Of a stretch of DNA of 64,000 nucleotides, positions 45,625 to 54,015 are shown one piece after another (the stretch's first letter is position 1; every line of letters starts with the position of its first letter). Origin of the DNA: Pseudomonas duriflava. GTDB taxonomy: Bacteria > Pseudomonadota > Gammaproteobacteria > Pseudomonadales > Pseudomonadaceae. The notes under the pieces are model-generated. The model did no database searches and had not been told where the DNA came from. It saw only the letters and a program-made list of their open reading frames with translations. The stretch lies in contig NZ_VLKY01000010.1 in NCBI RefSeq assembly GCF_007830155.1, positions 1-64,000 on the forward strand, read 5' to 3'. The position numbers were made by a program, and so were the translations under genes.

Positions 45625-46578
45625 TCAGAGAATTTCTACCCCTTCGCACTTGTAGTCTCCAATAAAGAGATCCTCCTGTAGGACTTCTCCCTCTAAATTG
45701 AAGCAAAACAGGTAGCTTTGTCTTTGGTCGCCAATCTCAATGCTCTTTAAAGCAATACACTCATCGGGATGCCCCGGTAGTATTTTCAGAGAGGAAATCC
45801 CACGGTCTGCTAACCGATCTCCTACAGGCACTGTACGGATTTTGCTGAAATCTTCATTAGCGATTACCAGGATATTGGAACCCCGCTCACGCTCGTCAAT
45901 TATTTCGTCAAAAGGCTCGGTTGATATCTTGCGCGGGAAGAATAACCACTCGCGTCGATAAGGATGCCACTCTGCAGCCTCATGGATAACATAACCCTCC
46001 TCTCCTACCTCAAGCACATCGCGAATGCGCTGATAGCGATCATGCCAATCAACACTTGTTACGCCATAAGTGTTATCTAGAATTTTTACCCACTCTTCAG
46101 CAGAGTTCTTTCCGTGGCTACCCACGATTAGCTGATCGCCCCACAGGGTTGCCCATTCACCCTTGAAACCTTTGAAACTCTCGTCTCCACTGCCAGTCAT
46201 CAAAATCTGCCTCGGTACCAACTGATTCTGGTTTCGTATCTCGCAGAGAAGCCCTGTGCGGTCATCAAACGTTACCAGTCGCTTGCCAAACATCACCAAT
46301 TCGGAAAACTCTGCACCTCGACCGCCTTCGGCAATAAGACTAATCAACTGATGCTCCCCTCCTTGCTCTGGGGGAATACTTTCCAACTTATAGTGAATAC
46401 GGCCAGTCTGGCTGTCCTGATATCGATAGAGACGGTCGTATCGAAGGGTAGATGTCCAAGCAATTTGGCCATCCTCAAGCTCTATCTGAGAGGCATGATC
46501 TTCATCCGTGATGATGGCTAATAAATATTCGCTAGTATCGCTTCCGTAGCGTTCGATACGTTGAAGGTCTGCACTCAT
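45625..46578 (-). CDS. Apyrase, soluble calcium-activated nucleotidase (CANT1-like) family
   Basis: A 317-residue protein matching the five-bladed propeller of animal CANT1/insect apyrases, which hydrolyse nucleoside di- and triphosphates with Ca2+. Aligned landmarks: FSELVMFGKRLVTFDDRTGLLCEI (residues 91-114), KGFKGEWATLWGDQLIVGSHGK (E141), EEGYVIHEAAEWHPYRREWLFFPRK (E200), GISSLKILPGHPDECIALKS (S262/S263) and C-terminal KCEGVEIL (E312). These correspond to the conserved Ser and Glu calcium ligands of human CANT1 (FSEL, KAEW, HESACW, GFSSFKF, KYEGIEF). There is no signal peptide, so the protein is predicted cytoplasmic, unlike animal homologues. It stands alone; an imperfect palindrome lies about 55 bases upstream. 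The nucleotide specificity is unknown. Confidence 0.85.
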   Translation of the reverse strand: MSADLQRIERYGSDTSEYLLAIITDEDHASQIELEDGQIAWTSTLRYDRLYRYQDSQTGRIHYKLESIPPEQGGEHQLISLIAEGGRGAEFSELVMFGKRLVTFDDRTGLLCEIRNQNQLVPRQILMTGSGDESFKGFKGEWATLWGDQLIVGSHGKNSAEEWVKILDNTYGVTSVDWHDRYQRIRDVLEVGEEGYVIHEAAEWHPYRREWLFFPRKISTEPFDEIIDERERGSNILVIANEDFSKIRTVPVGDRLADRGISSLKILPGHPDECIALKSIEIGDQRQSYLFCFNLEGEVLQEDLFIGDYKCEGVEIL

Positions 46579-46633
46579 ACGAATAGCTCACTGGATGAAA
46601 AGGGTCGGCCCGACTTTTTGAGGTCGATTTCTA

Positions 46634-46652
46634 TTAGAGAATCGTTTTCTAA
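46634..46652. promoter_or_regulatory. Candidate operator upstream of the apyrase gene
   Basis: TTAGAGAA (46634-46641), spacer TCG, TTTTCTAA (46645-46652): an inverted repeat with one mismatch, about 56 bases upstream of the apyrase start. A binding site for an unknown regulator is possible. Confidence 0.3.
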
Positions 46653-46808
46653 AAGATTTTAAAGGCGAAGGCCAGATGCGCGGGGCTCTAGGCTTTGAAG
46701 GAAATTTGATCGCCCTTACTGCGAGTCTGCCCTGTCTCCTTAGTTCATTGTTGCGACAAGGGCTAACACGAGTATTTCTAAAAGGTTAACCAGGCTTTTA
46801 GATAAGCT

Positions 46809-47306
46809 CTAACTTTCCACCTCTAGGTTTCCTATAAGTTTGCCTAGAAGCTTATCAAGTTGGCTCTGCTCGGCTTCAGTAAGACCCGATAAAACCTTAC
46901 GCTCATTTTCTATATGCAGCGCCATCAGTTCATCAATCAGTGTTATCCCTTTGGCGGTTAGCGCAACCAAGGTTCCGCGTCGGTCGGTTGGGTGTCGCTT
47001 TCTTTCTATAAATTCAGCCCGCTCCAGCCTGTCTATTCGGTTAGTCATTCCCCCTGAAGAAATCATTGCTGCTTCATAGAGAGCCGTAGGCGTTAGTGCA
47101 TACGGCTCTCCCGATCGCCTGAGCGTAGCCAACACATCGAACTCGCCTGGATGAAGGCCGTAGCGAGCAAAGAATGGGTTGAGATGATCACGCGCGATGA
47201 TTAAGGCGGCTTCACCTAATTGTCCTACTACCTGCATAGGAAAAGGGTCCAGATCAGGTCGCTCCTTTCGCCACTGCTCAACAGCTTGTCTGGCACGATC
47301 ACTCAT
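46809..47306 (-). CDS. MarR-family transcriptional regulator
   Basis: A 165-residue MarR regulator: helical dimerisation ends and the winged helix-turn-helix in YGLHPGEFDVLATLRRSGEPYALTPTALYEAAMISSGGMTNRIDRLERAEFIERKRHPTDRRGTLVALTAKG. The last part is the typical wing with the conserved D-R-R-G. It is divergent from the MFS gene at 47401 with 94 bases between; a MarR-type palindrome lies in the gap, so it probably represses the MFS gene and itself. The ligand is unknown. Confidence 0.9.
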   Translation of the reverse strand: MSDRARQAVEQWRKERPDLDPFPMQVVGQLGEAALIIARDHLNPFFARYGLHPGEFDVLATLRRSGEPYALTPTALYEAAMISSGGMTNRIDRLERAEFIERKRHPTDRRGTLVALTAKGITLIDELMALHIENERKVLSGLTEAEQSQLDKLLGKLIGNLEVES

Positions 47307-47327
47307 CTCTTATCTCCTATAAATATA

Positions 47328-47341
47328 TCTTGATATTAAGA
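47328..47341. promoter_or_regulatory. MarR-type operator
   Basis: TCTTGATATTAAGA is a near-perfect palindrome (12 of 14 positions symmetric) and matches the common TCTTGATATCAAGA-type MarR box. It lies in the divergent promoter region of the MarR gene and the MFS gene. Confidence 0.6.
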
Positions 47342-47400
47342 CACATGACGCTAAGGTAAATACTAAAAGTATTTCTTGCAAGCCTTAAAAGGACACGGCT

Positions 47401-48606
47401 ATGCCTACCATCTCAGTGACATCAACGCACAAGCATTCCGAGTGGCCCGTTATCATGGCCATTCTTCTGGTTGCCTTAAACCTCCGGCCAACTCTGGCCA
47501 CCATTGGGCCTTTGCTAGATGAGATTCAGCACGCTACAGGGTTAGGCAACCGTCAGGCTGGGCTTTTAACGACGCTTCCTGTACTGGCTATGGGTATCTG
47601 TGCGCTGCTTGGTGTTCTTCTGCACCGGTCTTTAGGTGAGTATCAAGGTGTAGCCTTGGGCGCCGGCTTGATTAGCACCGCTTGCGCGCTTCGCTGGGCA
47701 TTGGAGGAGTCGACAGGACTCATCGTAACGGCAGGCCTGGGTGGGCTAGGTATTGCATTAGTTCAGGCCTTGTTGCCTGGCTATATCAAACGATACTTTC
47801 CCCAAAAAACCGGCCCTCTAATGGGGCTTTATACAACTGGCATCATGGGAGGTGCCGCTGTTGCAGCAGCGTCTGCTGCCCCTTTATCCCATTATATTGG
47901 CTGGATCAACGTACTGGCTCTCTGGGCCATTCCAGCTGCGCTCTCTACGCTGATCTGGTTGAAGATAGCAGTTAACAAACCTATGTCGATTGGCACAGAC
48001 TCGGTCCGTTTGCCATTTCAATCCAAACGCGCCTAGCTGCTAATGATATTTTTTGGAATTGGAACAGGCGCCTATACCCTTGTGCTGGCTTGGTTACCAC
48101 CGTTCTATACCCAGCTTGGCTGGAGCGCGGCGCACAGCGGCCTGCTATTGGGCGGCTTGACCTTGACTGAAGTAGTAGCCGGACTTGCCATCTCGGCAGT
48201 GATTGACAGATTCCCAGACCGCCGAAAGTTGTTGTATGTGGTGTTATTGCTATTACTAGCCGGACTTATTTTGCTTTTAATTGCTCCCGTATCAATGGCC
48301 ATACCTGCAGCGCTTCTGCTTGGGGTAAGCATTGGAGCGCTGTTTCCGCTCTCTCTCATCATTACGATGGATCATGTTTCTAATGTAAGAAACGCCGGGT
48401 CGCTGATGGGATTTGTACAAGGTGGGGGCTATATCATCGCCAGTACCATGCCTTTCCTGGGTGGCGCAATACGAGAAAACTTTGCCAGTCTGGCCCAAGC
48501 CTGGCTAGTGATGGCAGCCGGTGTCATCTTTCTCCTAATCTTAGCAAGTCGGTTTTCGCCTGACACTAAAGTGGATACCACATCAATTCGTCTAGCCACC
48601 AAGTAG
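47401..48606 (+). pseudogene. MFS transporter, CynX/NimT type, interrupted by an in-frame TAG
   Basis: Two adjacent open frames in the same phase (47401-48036, 211 residues; 48043-48606, 187 residues) together make a normal-length MFS protein of about 401 residues (CynX/NimT-like). The first half ends ...QSKRA then TAG (48034-48036), and the second continues LLMIFFGIGTGAYTLVLAWLPPFY, the normal family sequence, which usually has Trp at the interruption (RAW), so TGG to TAG is the likely change. AAAGGAC precedes the start. It is divergent from the MarR gene. A second start at 48043-48051 could give a separate C-terminal half, but half-MFS function is unlikely. Sequencing error is possible. Confidence 0.8.
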
Positions 48607-48615
48607 TGCAGGTTT

Positions 48616-48653
48616 CAAAGGCTGTATACGGGCTTCATACGATACAGCCTTTG
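48616..48653. terminator. Bidirectional hairpin between two MFS genes
   Basis: CAAAGGCTGTAT (48616-48627) pairs with ATACAGCCTTTG (48642-48653). It lies between convergent genes; the flanking T-tract is weak. Confidence 0.6.
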
Positions 48654-48667
48654 AGTAAGAGCCGGCC

Positions 48668-49903
48668 CTACGGACAACTTCGGCTTGCGGTAGGTTTTAA
48701 ACTTTGATTAGAGAGACCCTCTTCTAGCTCTCTTCCACCGAGATTAGAAAATCCTCGATTCCCAGAAGCCCACACAACAACCAGGGTAGCCAACAACAGT
48801 ACCAGTAGCACAGGCGAAAACGCACCAACACCGAAATGACTCAACAAGACGCCTCCAATTACTCCCCCTCCGGCGATAGCTAGATTCCAGGCTGTAACAA
48901 GCATGGACTGCGCCACATCGGCAGCGTCCTCCGCTGTCTTGGTCAGCGCAGTCTGGAATAGCGTAGCTGCACCACCAAAAGCGAGCCCCCAGGCACTTAC
49001 CGCCACATAAATCACACCCGCCTCGCTGCCAGCTATCCCCAGGATCAAAGCTGAAAGCCCGAATAAAACCGTACTAAGAAGCGTTAATACTCGCAGGTAG
49101 CGATCAATAAGAATACCTATGACCCAGATGCCCAACACAGATGCGGCACCAAAGATAAGCAGGACTCGATCCGTGTGCTCTGCCATGTGGGCATTCATGA
49201 GGAATGGAGCGATATAGGTATACAGAATGTTATGGGCAAGAACGAATGTCAGCACCACAGATAGTACCGAGCGTACGCCAGGCAGCAGGAATACGCAGCG
49301 CAGTGGAAGCTGCCGCCCCCTGGGCTGTCCAGCAAAGTCCGGCACCTGTAGGCGCACCCAGAGCATCAGAATCAGCGCCAGTCCGCTTATGATGCCAAAG
49401 CAGATGCGCCACCCCACCAGTGTGCCGAGAAAAGTACCGGCCGGTACGCCCAGCGACAGCGCCAGCGGCGTACCTACCATTGCCACTGCGATGGCGCGGC
49501 CCTGCTGATGCTTGGGCACCATACGCGCGGCATAACCCGCTAACAGCGCCCACAGCAGGCCGGCCGCCACACCCGCCAGCAAGCGCGCTACCATTGTCAG
49601 TGCATAGCAGGAGGAAAATGTTGTCACCGTGTTGGCTATAACGAATCCGGCGATCGCTGTCAGCAGCAGCGGGCGGCGCCTGAAGGCTTGTGTGGCGGAA
49701 GTCAGCGGAATCGCCGCTACCAGCGAACCAAGGGCATAGATTGTAACGGTCTGACCGGCCCACGCTTCGGAGACAGATAGCTCCTGCGCCATTTGCGGTA
49801 GCAGGCCGGCTGGCAAGGCTTCAGTCAAAATCGTGATAAACGCAGCCATGGCCAGAGCCAGCAGAGGCGCCAGGGGCAAGCGGTCATTGATAGCGGCGCT
49901 CAT
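48668..49903 (-). CDS. MFS transporter, DHA1 family (AraJ/NepI-like)
   Basis: A 411-residue inner-membrane exporter with about twelve hydrophobic segments, starting LALAMAAFITILTEALPAGLLPQMAQELSVSEAWAGQTVTIYALGSLVAAIPLT. The conserved A-loop motif appears as AFRRRPLLLTA, and the TM5-type antiporter motif as GVPAGTFLGTLVGWRICFGI. Members export sugars, purine ribonucleosides or drugs. The C-terminal tail SNQSLKPTASRSCP is like a short sequence often seen at the end of unrelated Proteobacterial proteins and may come from a small repeat at the 3' end. It overlaps the serine hydrolase gene by 4 bases, so both are one operon, probably governed by the divergent LysR regulator. Confidence 0.9.
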   Translation of the reverse strand: MSAAINDRLPLAPLLALAMAAFITILTEALPAGLLPQMAQELSVSEAWAGQTVTIYALGSLVAAIPLTSATQAFRRRPLLLTAIAGFVIANTVTTFSSCYALTMVARLLAGVAAGLLWALLAGYAARMVPKHQQGRAIAVAMVGTPLALSLGVPAGTFLGTLVGWRICFGIISGLALILMLWVRLQVPDFAGQPRGRQLPLRCVFLLPGVRSVLSVVLTFVLAHNILYTYIAPFLMNAHMAEHTDRVLLIFGAASVLGIWVIGILIDRYLRVLTLLSTVLFGLSALILGIAGSEAGVIYVAVSAWGLAFGGAATLFQTALTKTAEDAADVAQSMLVTAWNLAIAGGGVIGGVLLSHFGVGAFSPVLLVLLLATLVVVWASGNRGFSNLGGRELEEGLSNQSLKPTASRSCP

Positions 49904-51165
49904 TGCTCAGTCTCCTGCGCAGCCTGCACCTTGTCGTCCTCGGCGCATGCAATGACCTCTGTACCATGGACGCTGCCGCCTTCTGCCAGCGCACCGTAAA
50001 CCGCATCGCGTATATCAGTGACAAATTGGCCTGACATCCCTTCGTACAGGGTGTTGGTGAAGGCGACAACACTCAGGCCCTGCGCCCGATCCACAAACCA
50101 GGAATGGCCGTAGGCACCGCCCCAGCGCCACGTGCCCTCTGACTCAGGCGAGGCGGCAAGACGTGGGTCACGCAATACTGAAAGTCCCAGACCAAACCCA
50201 AAGCCTAGCGCACTAGGAAGTTCATATCCTTGCGTTTGATCCCGTGACATTTCGGCAATCAACTCATCGGGTAAAAGCACTCCACGGCCTTTACGTAAAG
50301 CCTCTAACAAACGCAGGAAGTCTATGGCTGTCCCGGCCATACCTGCCCCTCCCGAGGGGAAAGCGCGGGAATCGAAAATGCGGGCGGGACTGTACTGGAT
50401 ACCCACTACCCCCTCGAAAGGCGAGACGACCTCACCTTCCTGCAAGCGGTGCGGCTGCGGGGAATCGTTCACATAGGTTATAGCGACACGCTGTACATCA
50501 TGGGCGAAAAATCCGGTATCCATCATGCCTAGTGGACCAGTAACCAACCGGTGTACCGCCACGTCTAGCGGTACACCGTGCACTTGCTCAATTACCGCAC
50601 CCAGTACATCAGTTGCCAACGAATAACCCCAGGCAGTACTGGGCTCATAAAGCAGTGGTAACGCGGCAAGACGGCGCACGTTTTCTTCCAGGCTGATCAG
50701 TGAGCTATCCATACCGTCCGATACCCCAGCGCACGCATAAGGGCCGTCTTCACTAGCCTCGAGAAAACGATAGCCTAGCCCTGTCATGTGGCTAAGCAGA
50801 TGCCGTATCGTAATCCGCGCAGGCCTGCCATTAGCCAAGCGAGGTTGAAACTCGGGCAGCCAGCGCTCTATCCCTGTATCAAGCTCAAGGCGCCCTTGGC
50901 CTACCAGTACTAATGCCGCCGTTGAGACGATAGGCTTGCTAACCGAAGCCAGACGAAAAACCGTATCGACCTTCATAGGATGCTGGCTTTCGCGATCAGC
51001 CAGGCCCATTACCTCACAGCAAACCAGTTCGCCTTTGTGGGCTACCAGCACAACAGCACCTACCAGACGTTTTTCATCCAACGCTCGTTGAATTACCGCC
51101 TTGACCCGCGCCTGCAGTTTTGCAGTAAAAGTGTCTGCCCTTAGAGGATTGATAAGCGCCGTCAT
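49900..51165 (-). CDS. Serine hydrolase, beta-lactamase class C-like family
   Basis: A 421-residue beta-lactamase-fold serine hydrolase. The SxxK motif is SVSK (in FRLASVSKPIV), the Tyr motif is YSL in STAWGYSLATDVLG, and the KTG-equivalent region is GAYGHSWFVD. No signal peptide is visible (MTALINPLRADTFTAKLQ), so it is cytoplasmic. Proteins of this type are esterases, amidases or peptidases more often than true beta-lactamases. The gene is coupled to an MFS exporter, and a LysR regulator is divergent, forming a regulated export/hydrolysis unit of unknown substrate. Confidence 0.88.
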   Translation of the reverse strand: MTALINPLRADTFTAKLQARVKAVIQRALDEKRLVGAVVLVAHKGELVCCEVMGLADRESQHPMKVDTVFRLASVSKPIVSTAALVLVGQGRLELDTGIERWLPEFQPRLANGRPARITIRHLLSHMTGLGYRFLEASEDGPYACAGVSDGMDSSLISLEENVRRLAALPLLYEPSTAWGYSLATDVLGAVIEQVHGVPLDVAVHRLVTGPLGMMDTGFFAHDVQRVAITYVNDSPQPHRLQEGEVVSPFEGVVGIQYSPARIFDSRAFPSGGAGMAGTAIDFLRLLEALRKGRGVLLPDELIAEMSRDQTQGYELPSALGFGFGLGLSVLRDPRLAASPESEGTWRWGGAYGHSWFVDRAQGLSVVAFTNTLYEGMSGQFVTDIRDAVYGALAEGGSVHGTEVIACAEDDKVQAAQETEQ

Positions 51166-51281
51166 AGAAACCTCCCGTCTTCAGTGAACTCTCCCGTCAC
51201 GATAGAAAGGCTGCGACTAAAGAAAAAGGCGGGTACATTTCCGGTTTATGCGGAACTTTATGTCCGCAATGGAGGAAAGCT

Positions 51282-52169
51282 TTGGATAGCCTTAATGGGT
51301 TCGTTGTATTTGTTCAAGTAGCCGAAACACGCAGTTTCATAGCAGCAGGTAGGCTGCTAGGCGTGTCGGCATCGGCCATTGGCAAGAGCATTTCACGACT
51401 TGAAGAAAGGCTTGGCGTGCGCTTGTTTCATCGCAGCACCCGCAGCGTCGCGCTAACCGCTGAGGGCACACTTTTCCTGGAGCGATGCCGTCGTATCCTG
51501 GCGGAAATAGAAGCAGCAGAAATGGAGCTTTCACAAGTACGGGCTGCACCGCGCGGTCGCCTCCGGATCAGTCTGCCTTTGGTAAGTTCTCTGCTATTAC
51601 CAGTACTAGGTCAGTTCATGCAGGAATACCCGGATATCGAACTGGATCTGGACTTCACCGATCGGCTTGTCGATGTGATCGAGGAAGGCTTCGACGCTGT
51701 AATAAGGACAGGTAACCCGACCGACTCACGTCTCTCCGCTCGTAGGCTTGGCACCTTCCGTTCATTAGTGGTCGCATCGCCTGAATACCTTGCTCGACGT
51801 GGCACACCAGAGGTGCCAGACGATTTGCTTGGACACACCTGCCTGCATTACCGCTTTCCCTACAGCGGCAAATTAGAGAAATGGGCGCTACGCCGTCCGG
51901 CTGGCGAACCTGAACTGCAACTGCCTACCTCTATGATCTGTAACAATATTGAGACCCGGGTATGCTTTGCCCTAAAAGGCCTGGGTATCGCCTATTTGCC
52001 TGATTTTTCGATTAGAGAGTCGCTTGCAGATGGACGACTATGCGCCATTTTGACCGATTACGTGGAGCGCACCGGCGTTTTCCATATCCTCTGGCCAACA
52101 AGCAAACATGCCTCACCAAAAGTTCGAGCTCTGGTCGACTTTCTGTGTACGCGGGTGTTTCCAGCTTAG
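51282..52169 (+). CDS. LysR-family transcriptional regulator
   Basis: A 295-residue regulator: N-terminal winged HTH (NGFVVFVQVAETRSFIAAGRLLGVSASAIGKSISRLEERLGVRLFHRSTRSV, residues 4-56) and a substrate-binding domain with SLVVASPEYLARRGTPEVPDDLLGHTCLHYRF, typical of the CrgA/YafC-like subgroup. The start is TTG with GGAGGAAAG just upstream. It is divergent from the serine hydrolase/MFS operon (116 bases between) and probably regulates it. Confidence 0.9.
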   Translation: MDSLNGFVVFVQVAETRSFIAAGRLLGVSASAIGKSISRLEERLGVRLFHRSTRSVALTAEGTLFLERCRRILAEIEAAEMELSQVRAAPRGRLRISLPLVSSLLLPVLGQFMQEYPDIELDLDFTDRLVDVIEEGFDAVIRTGNPTDSRLSARRLGTFRSLVVASPEYLARRGTPEVPDDLLGHTCLHYRFPYSGKLEKWALRRPAGEPELQLPTSMICNNIETRVCFALKGLGIAYLPDFSIRESLADGRLCAILTDYVERTGVFHILWPTSKHASPKVRALVDFLCTRVFPA

Positions 52170-52507
52170 CTACAAAAATAGCCTAGGGTTTTTCAGAAAA
52201 GCCTTTGTCAAGGAAAGGCATTAGCTCCCAGTTCAAATATCAAATTTTATCTGCAGAAGTAATAGCATCACACGTCATGACATATTGCTATTAGACCAAA
52301 CGCTGTTTGGTTCCAAACTCCTTATACATTAATAACTGCTCTTGCCTATCCGCTTGTCGGCTCGCATGGAAGCTAAAAATAGAACTTCTACGCTATGTTT
52401 ACCAGTATCAACTGGTATTGGTTTAAATATCAGGCGAAGGCTAGCAGTCTCGCTAATAAACTGGCCTAGTGCCACTTATAAATCAGACGTAACGATAAGG
52501 AATTTAT
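52170..52507. other. AT-rich intergenic region upstream of the curlin-repeat gene
   Basis: About 340 bases without a gene. It should contain the promoter of the curlin-repeat gene; no clear operator or CsgD-type site was recognised. Confidence 0.5.
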
Positions 52508-53659
52508 ATGCGTCTTCATAGTGTGCTACCCGCTCTGACCCTAACCCTTATATCTGCCCCCTCCTTTGCTGCAATGAATACCTCTGAAATAACTCAGTCT
52601 GGTGATGGTAATACGGCTGAGTTAATGCAAACAGGTAATTCTAACCAAGCTATTCAGACCCAACTGGGAACTAACAGCTTCCAACGCATAGAGCAAAATG
52701 GCGATACCCATTATGCCTCTGTTTACCAGGCTGAAAGAACTGAAGATGCCGAAGCAACGATTGTACAAACCGGGGACAACCACAGCGTCGATATTTATCA
52801 AGGATCTGGATCGTCTGTAGACATTACTCAAACGGGTAGCGCTAATGTCTATAACTATAACGGAGAGGGCAGCCAATATGCTAGCTCAACCCAGGATGGC
52901 ACCAATAACATCCATACCATCAATCAATCCGGGAGTAATTATAGTGCTGCCTTAACTACTTCAATTGGTAATGGCAATGCTATAACGCTTAATCAGGATG
53001 CAGGAGGCTCATTCGGTGGTTTTAACGTCACTCAAGTAGGGGATAATAATGCCATTACAGCAACACAGCGGGATTATTCAGTCCAGATTCTTGGGGACCA
53101 GCGAGGCAATGCAAATACTGTGGTTATTGAGCAGGCGGGTGTAGGCCCTACTAGTCTTGGAGGGAGTACAGTTGTTGGATTCGATCAGCAAGGTGATACC
53201 AATATTATAAACGTAACTCAAAGTCTAAGTGCTGACTCAGATATTACTCAAATAGGTAATGCCAATAATGTTAGCGCTGTTCAGAGCGGCAACGGCGGCG
53301 ATATGTTTTCGCCTTATGCAAGAACGAACCTAACTTCAACTCAAACAGGTGATAACAACACGCTGACGGTCTATCAATCAGCTTATGAAGGGATAGCTGA
53401 CATTGCAGCTAACCAAGAGGGAAATGGCAATACGATGGACTTGGTACAGGAGAGTGTTATTAATAGCTCTCTGGATGTAGCTCAACTTGGTGATAATAAC
53501 TACATGAGCATTACCCAAAGACAAACTGTTAATGATGCATTCCAGCTTACTCAGCAAGGCTCTGGGCTCTCAGTGACAACCGAACGCGGCGGACAAGACA
53601 ATCAAGCTGTGATCGCTCAGACTGGATTAAGCAACTCGGTCAGTCTGATTCAGCAGTAA
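52508..53659 (+). CDS. Curlin-repeat (CsgA/CsgB-like) secreted protein
   Basis: A 383-residue exported protein with a Sec signal peptide (MRLHSVLPALTLTLISAPSFA, cut after residue 21). The mature part is built from about 14-16 degenerate repeats of 20-25 residues with the curlin pattern x-x-Q-x-G-x-x-N-x-x-x-x-x-Q (examples: ITQSGDGNTAELMQTGNSNQAIQTQ, TQTGDNNTLTVYQ, VAQLGDNNYMSITQ). E. coli CsgA has five repeats. Such proteins assemble amyloid fibres at the cell surface. AAGGA precedes the ATG. No csgB, csgE, csgF, csgG or csgD is near, so export and nucleation must use genes elsewhere or a different route. Codon and base use looks more A/T-rich than the neighbours. Confidence 0.88.
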   Translation: MRLHSVLPALTLTLISAPSFAAMNTSEITQSGDGNTAELMQTGNSNQAIQTQLGTNSFQRIEQNGDTHYASVYQAERTEDAEATIVQTGDNHSVDIYQGSGSSVDITQTGSANVYNYNGEGSQYASSTQDGTNNIHTINQSGSNYSAALTTSIGNGNAITLNQDAGGSFGGFNVTQVGDNNAITATQRDYSVQILGDQRGNANTVVIEQAGVGPTSLGGSTVVGFDQQGDTNIINVTQSLSADSDITQIGNANNVSAVQSGNGGDMFSPYARTNLTSTQTGDNNTLTVYQSAYEGIADIAANQEGNGNTMDLVQESVINSSLDVAQLGDNNYMSITQRQTVNDAFQLTQQGSGLSVTTERGGQDNQAVIAQTGLSNSVSLIQQ

Positions 53660-53666
53660 GCCTCGT

Positions 53667-53703
53667 AACGCCATTGGGTTTCCTCGTGAAGCCCAATGGC
53701 GTT
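53667..53703 (+). terminator. Hairpin after the curlin-repeat gene
   Basis: AACGCCATTGGG (53667-53678) pairs with CCCAATGGCGTT (53692-53703). No strong T-tract follows, so it may be a terminator or mRNA stabiliser. Confidence 0.55.
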
Positions 53704-54015
53704 GCAGCCGATATCAAAAAGTGGAGTTTTTTACTGAAAGGTAAGTATTAGGCAAGAGTTTCGCTCGGCCTTGCTGGAACGAGTATACTTTTAAAAAGCA
53801 AAGACAATTTTCCTATGCCTTTCAGATAACCCTAGCATGCCTCTATTTCTCTGACTAAACCTCAGAAGCCCTTGAGGCCAACCTGAAAGTAACCTTGGCC
53901 TTGCTTGCTCATGCATCTGGCTCTATTCAACCTCATGCAGCTCGGCGTCTCGTTAAACAGACCAATCTAATGCTGCGTACAATGCACAGGTTGCCTTAAG
54001 GGAAAGGAAGTACAG
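53704..54015. other. Intergenic region upstream of polB
   Basis: About 310 bases without a gene. A LexA-type SOS box (CTG-N10-CAG) was looked for upstream of polB but none was clear to me. Confidence 0.45.

Noticed and set aside
30482-48036. General amber suppression or stop-codon reassignment in this organism
   Set aside because: Several clearly complete genes (polB, the acyl-CoA ligase, a LysR regulator) end in TAG, so TAG is used as a normal stop.
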